6,097 nt of DNA from an uncultured Eubacteriales bacterium. Lineage in GTDB: Bacteria; Bacillota; Clostridia; Oscillospirales; RGIG7773. Where the stretch lies: contig CAKTDK010000114.1 in assembly GCA_934541205.1 (NCBI GenBank), forward strand, positions 1 through 6,097, written 5' to 3'. The number at the start of each line of letters is the position of its first letter. Position 1 is the first letter of the stretch. Positions 4,247 to 6,097 of this stretch are shown one piece after another. The notes beneath the pieces were generated by a model. The model was not told where the DNA came from. It saw nothing but the letters and a program-made list of their open reading frames with translations, and searched no databases. Made by a program: the position numbers and the translations under genes.

Positions 4247-4705
4247 TCACTCCTTATTGCTATCACCTTTTACTTCTGTTTTGCTTTTTATGTTTTCTAT
4301 TATTTTTAGCATAAACTGTGGAAACGGTACGCCTATATCTTTTAAGTTTTCAAGTATTGATATAAGCTCATTGCATATCAGCCATACCGCTATTAACGAA
4401 GCTATTATAAACTGCGCTGTTACATTAATATCTACCATTTCTCCTGCATATTTCAAAAGCCAGTCTATTACCGCCCCCAATCCTACAAGGGACAGCATTC
4501 CTATCTTTTTACATATTCCCCTTATTCCTTTATAACTGTCTACTTTCTGATTGCGATATTTCGCCGCCGTTATTCCTGTTATGTAATCAAATATTTCAAG
4601 TCCTATCAATATGTACACCGGTATTGCCAGTATTCCCATATACGATGTTAATGCCGTAAATAATGTTATAAAGAACATTTTTATTGTTTCTATTATTTTT
4701 TCCAT
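4247..4705 (-). CDS. Phage holin, toxin-secretion/phage-lysis family (holin_4_1 type)
   Basis: This 152-aa protein forms membrane lesions that let the endolysin reach the wall. Hydrophobic segments lie at about 10-50, 68-88 and 95-118. Family hallmarks are visible: DYITGITAAKYRNQKVDSYK (residues 40-59; the family shows D-x-x-T-G plus a conserved Ser and Gly in the following turn), GICKKIGML, an Asp in the second helix (AVIDW), and near the end NELISILENLKDIGVPFPQF, matching the E-x-I-S-I-x-E-N...G-(V/I)-P-x-P signature. A charged tail follows. This is the family that includes TcdE-like holins. The start is set by AAGGAG 10 nt upstream, within the 34-aa gene. The gap to the endolysin GTG is 6 nt. 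Confidence 0.92.
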   Translation of the reverse strand: MEKIIETIKMFFITLFTALTSYMGILAIPVYILIGLEIFDYITGITAAKYRNQKVDSYKGIRGICKKIGMLSLVGLGAVIDWLLKYAGEMVDINVTAQFIIASLIAVWLICNELISILENLKDIGVPFPQFMLKIIENIKSKTEVKGDSNKE

Positions 4706-4708
4706 TTT

Positions 4709-4813
4709 CTATCTCTCCTTTAAAATCTTTTCAACATCTTTTCTTATCTTTTCCGGCACATCATCTATAATCTTTAATCCTTTTTTGATTAAATCAGCAT
4801 ATACATACGCCAT
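4709..4813 (-). CDS. CD1375/XkdX-like 34-aa phage peptide
   Basis: This tiny gene would be missed by common length cut-offs. The product begins MAYVYADLIKKGLKIIDDVP and continues EKIRKDVEKILKER. The pattern '(V/Y)YA.LI.KG.KTIDDVPE..R..V...L' is that of the short CD1375-like / XkdX-like proteins encoded between tail fibre and holin genes in clostridial and Bacillus prophages. The function is unknown; a structural or lysis-timing role is only guessed from position. The start at 4813 is well supported by GGGGG about 7 nt upstream and lies one base after the TGA of the preceding gene. It ends 3 nt before the holin ATG and carries the holin's ribosome site in its last codons. Confidence 0.85.
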   Translation of the reverse strand: MAYVYADLIKKGLKIIDDVPEKIRKDVEKILKER

Positions 4814-4814
4814 A

Positions 4815-5051
4815 TCATATCCCCCTTTCGTACAGCTCACATATTGCAAGCTGGGTATTTGTTATCTCTCTTTTTAATTCCTGCACTTGAAGTATATACT
4901 CATCTTTTGAATATCTTATCTGATGAAATCGGTAATACTTCATTCCCTCATTTTCATACTCTTCTATATCCGTATTTTCATATACACTTTCACTGTCTAT
5001 CTCTATTTCTTTTGGCTTTACTGTACTTTCTATAATTCCGTAATCTTTCAT
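4815..5051 (-). CDS. Small phage protein of unknown function (XkdW position)
   Basis: This 78-aa acidic protein has no membrane segment. The N-terminal half is rich in Glu and Asp (ESTVKPKEIEIDSESVYENT). The C-terminal half is helical and probably coiled coil (DEYILQVQELKREITNTQLA, then ICELYERGI). I do not recognise a named domain. It sits between the tail-fibre gene and the CD1375/XkdX-like peptide, the place occupied by XkdW-type proteins in PBSX-like phages, so a tail-associated or assembly role is possible. AGGAGG 8 nt before the ATG overlaps the end region of the tail gene (its TAA directly abuts this site), supporting the start and co-transcription. Confidence 0.75.
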   Translation of the reverse strand: MKDYGIIESTVKPKEIEIDSESVYENTDIEEYENEGMKYYRFHQIRYSKDEYILQVQELKREITNTQLAICELYERGI

Positions 5052-5065
5052 CTTTTTTTCCTCCT

Positions 5066-6097
5066 TTATGGTATAAATACAAGTCTGCAGCTTCCTTCTG
5101 CTGCTTTGTATGCCGGATATTTTATTCTGAAATTAAATCCTCCTGTACCGTTAGGTGCTCCCGGATATCCACCGTGTATCATTGTTTTAAATGTATCTCC
5201 CGTATCCATTATCCATTCATCACCCACCGGTAATGCTGATGTTCCACTCGTTTCTGACGCTAAAAACAGCCAGTCATATTCTTCCGAGTATGCAAACGCT
5301 GATATAAATCCGTTTGTGGTTGAAACAGCAATATTTACATTCTTATACTGTTCTGTTGTCTTGCTTTCTTCAAAATTATTATCTGCTATGTATATCTCAA
5401 CAATATCTCCTGTACGCTTTATATTTATTCCGTCTACAAATTTGAATTTATTTCCCCAGAAGTTTTCTTCTCCTCTGTATGTTATCGGCATATTGTACCC
5501 CTGTACTACTCCAGATGTATTTCCAAAGCTTGATGTTTGTCCTATCGGCTGAGTACTGCTTATACTTCCTTTGCCAAGAAGTTCTTGTGTATTAAATCCT
5601 CCATACTCTACGGCAAATAATAACTGTGTTGCCGATATGCTTTGTATGGTTGATATATTCCACCCTGCACCTCTGTTTTGCGCCAACTTCCTTGCATTTG
5701 TTCTTGTTAAAGACTGTGTTGTTCCTGTGCAGGGGAATCCATCATGATTTAGCGTCGCTATAGAACACAGCTTGTCCTCTTCAAAATTTGCCGTCTGTTC
5801 ATCCGCTATAAGAAATGTTGAAGCTGATGTATCATATATACTTCCCTCATAAGCTGATAACAATATATATTCCTTTTCTGCTCCGTTTGAAACAAATGCA
5901 GGATGTATTTTAAATCCCGGTCTTGGAGTATCAGACAAATAATATCTTACTTTTCTAAGATGATATCCTTTCCCGTTTTGTTCAAGTGTTAAGGGAACAA
6001 CTCTGTAATAGAATTTAGGCTGATACACCATAACTTGTCCGTAAACAGGGGTTTCGTTGTAATTTTCATCGCCGTAATACGCTATTATATTTCCGGT
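5066..6097 (-). CDS. Tail-fibre-like phage adhesin, C-terminal part (start beyond right edge)
   Basis: The frame is open through the right window edge, so 343 codons are visible and the true N terminus is outside; the ATG at 6031 is internal. Counting from it, residues 113-124 (ARKLAQNRGAGW), 185-203 (YRGEENFWGNKFKFVDGIN) and 287-301 (GGYPGAPNGTGGFNF), with a final SCRLVF, follow the order seen in formylglycine-generating-enzyme/C-type-lectin-like folds. There the sequence runs from 'A..L....G.GW.L', through 'WGN.W.WVDG' to 'GG.W.....AG.F......G.R'. This fold forms the receptor-binding tips of many phage tail proteins. No catalytic claim is made. It ends in TAA 5068-5066 and is the first visible gene of the lysis operon. 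Confidence 0.78.
   Translation of the reverse strand, partial: TGNIIAYYGDENYNETPVYGQVMVYQPKFYYRVVPLTLEQNGKGYHLRKVRYYLSDTPRPGFKIHPAFVSNGAEKEYILLSAYEGSIYDTSASTFLIADEQTANFEEDKLCSIATLNHDGFPCTGTTQSLTRTNARKLAQNRGAGWNISTIQSISATQLLFAVEYGGFNTQELLGKGSISSTQPIGQTSSFGNTSGVVQGYNMPITYRGEENFWGNKFKFVDGINIKRTGDIVEIYIADNNFEESKTTEQYKNVNIAVSTTNGFISAFAYSEEYDWLFLASETSGTSALPVGDEWIMDTGDTFKTMIHGGYPGAPNGTGGFNFRIKYPAYKAAEGSCRLVFIP

Larger units (their letters stand above)
2299..6097. mobile_element. Left end of a prophage (lysis module and att site), continuing past the window
   Basis: The boundary is the tRNA-Ser fragment. Inside it, all supported genes are on the minus strand and include a tail-fibre-like protein, holin and endolysin in the order usual for siphovirus-like or PBSX-like phages of Bacillota. 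The small gene and RNA-like locus between endolysin and att site fit the accessory region often found at a prophage end. No integrase, capsid or replication gene is in view, so completeness cannot be judged. Confidence 0.75.

Noticed and set aside
5066..5210. Variable region of a diversity-generating retroelement
   Set aside because: No template repeat or reverse transcriptase is visible, and the codons here are not enriched for the AAC/AAT pattern typical of such regions.
4923..5552. 209-codon plus-strand frame antisense to the tail gene
   Set aside because: It lies opposite well-supported minus-strand genes, has no ribosome site, and its hydrophobic composition is what antisense of this codon use gives.

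Overview
The window looks like chromosome of a low-GC anaerobic Bacillota, most likely class Clostridia, carrying the left end of a prophage. The evidence is AT-rich DNA, strong AGGAGG-type ribosome binding sites, a clostridial-style feoB followed by a small Cys-rich membrane protein gene, and a Gram-positive phage lysis cassette. I cannot name a genus from this alone.

Host part (1 to about 2325, mostly + strand). The window opens inside feoB, the ferrous iron permease. The frame carries a TGA at 54-56 where FeoB proteins normally have a short Gly-containing linker between the cytosolic GTPase part and the membrane part, so the gene is broken or misread there. The remaining 3' portion is intact to its TAA. 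A 56-codon gene for a FeoB-associated Cys-rich membrane protein and a terminator follow. Next comes a decayed heavy-metal-associated (HMA) domain gene with a TAG codon, a frameshift and a lost 3' end. It runs straight into the last ~35 codons of a tyrosine recombinase. Both are remnants.

Junction (2249-2400). On the - strand there is the 3' end of a tRNA gene, most like tRNA-Ser (T-arm, acceptor strand and encoded CCA), with its terminator just downstream. The rest of the tRNA is absent. This is the expected signature of an element integrated into the 3' end of a tRNA gene, so 2299-2325 is called attL. Just inside lie a 9-bp inverted repeat and a tandem 12-bp repeat, candidate recombinase-binding sites.

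Prophage part (about 2326-6097, genes on the - strand). Read in transcription order from the right edge: a tail-fibre-like protein with an FGE/C-type-lectin-like C-terminal fold (start outside the window), a 78-aa protein, a 34-aa CD1375/XkdX-like peptide, a toxin-secretion/phage-lysis family holin, and an M23 metallopeptidase endolysin with a coiled coil and an SLH-like tail. These genes are 1-14 nt apart and form one lysis operon. A near-consensus promoter overlaps the endolysin stop codon and would drive a ~400-nt transcript with hairpins and two terminators but no convincing long gene. This is a candidate structured RNA or type I toxin-like locus. After an AT-rich gap of about 225 bp comes a small cargo-like gene (DUF6514-like) with its own promoter and terminator, then the attachment site.

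The points most worth following are the feoB TGA, the HMA/recombinase chimera, the tRNA-Ser attachment site and the unexplained RNA locus after the lysis genes.
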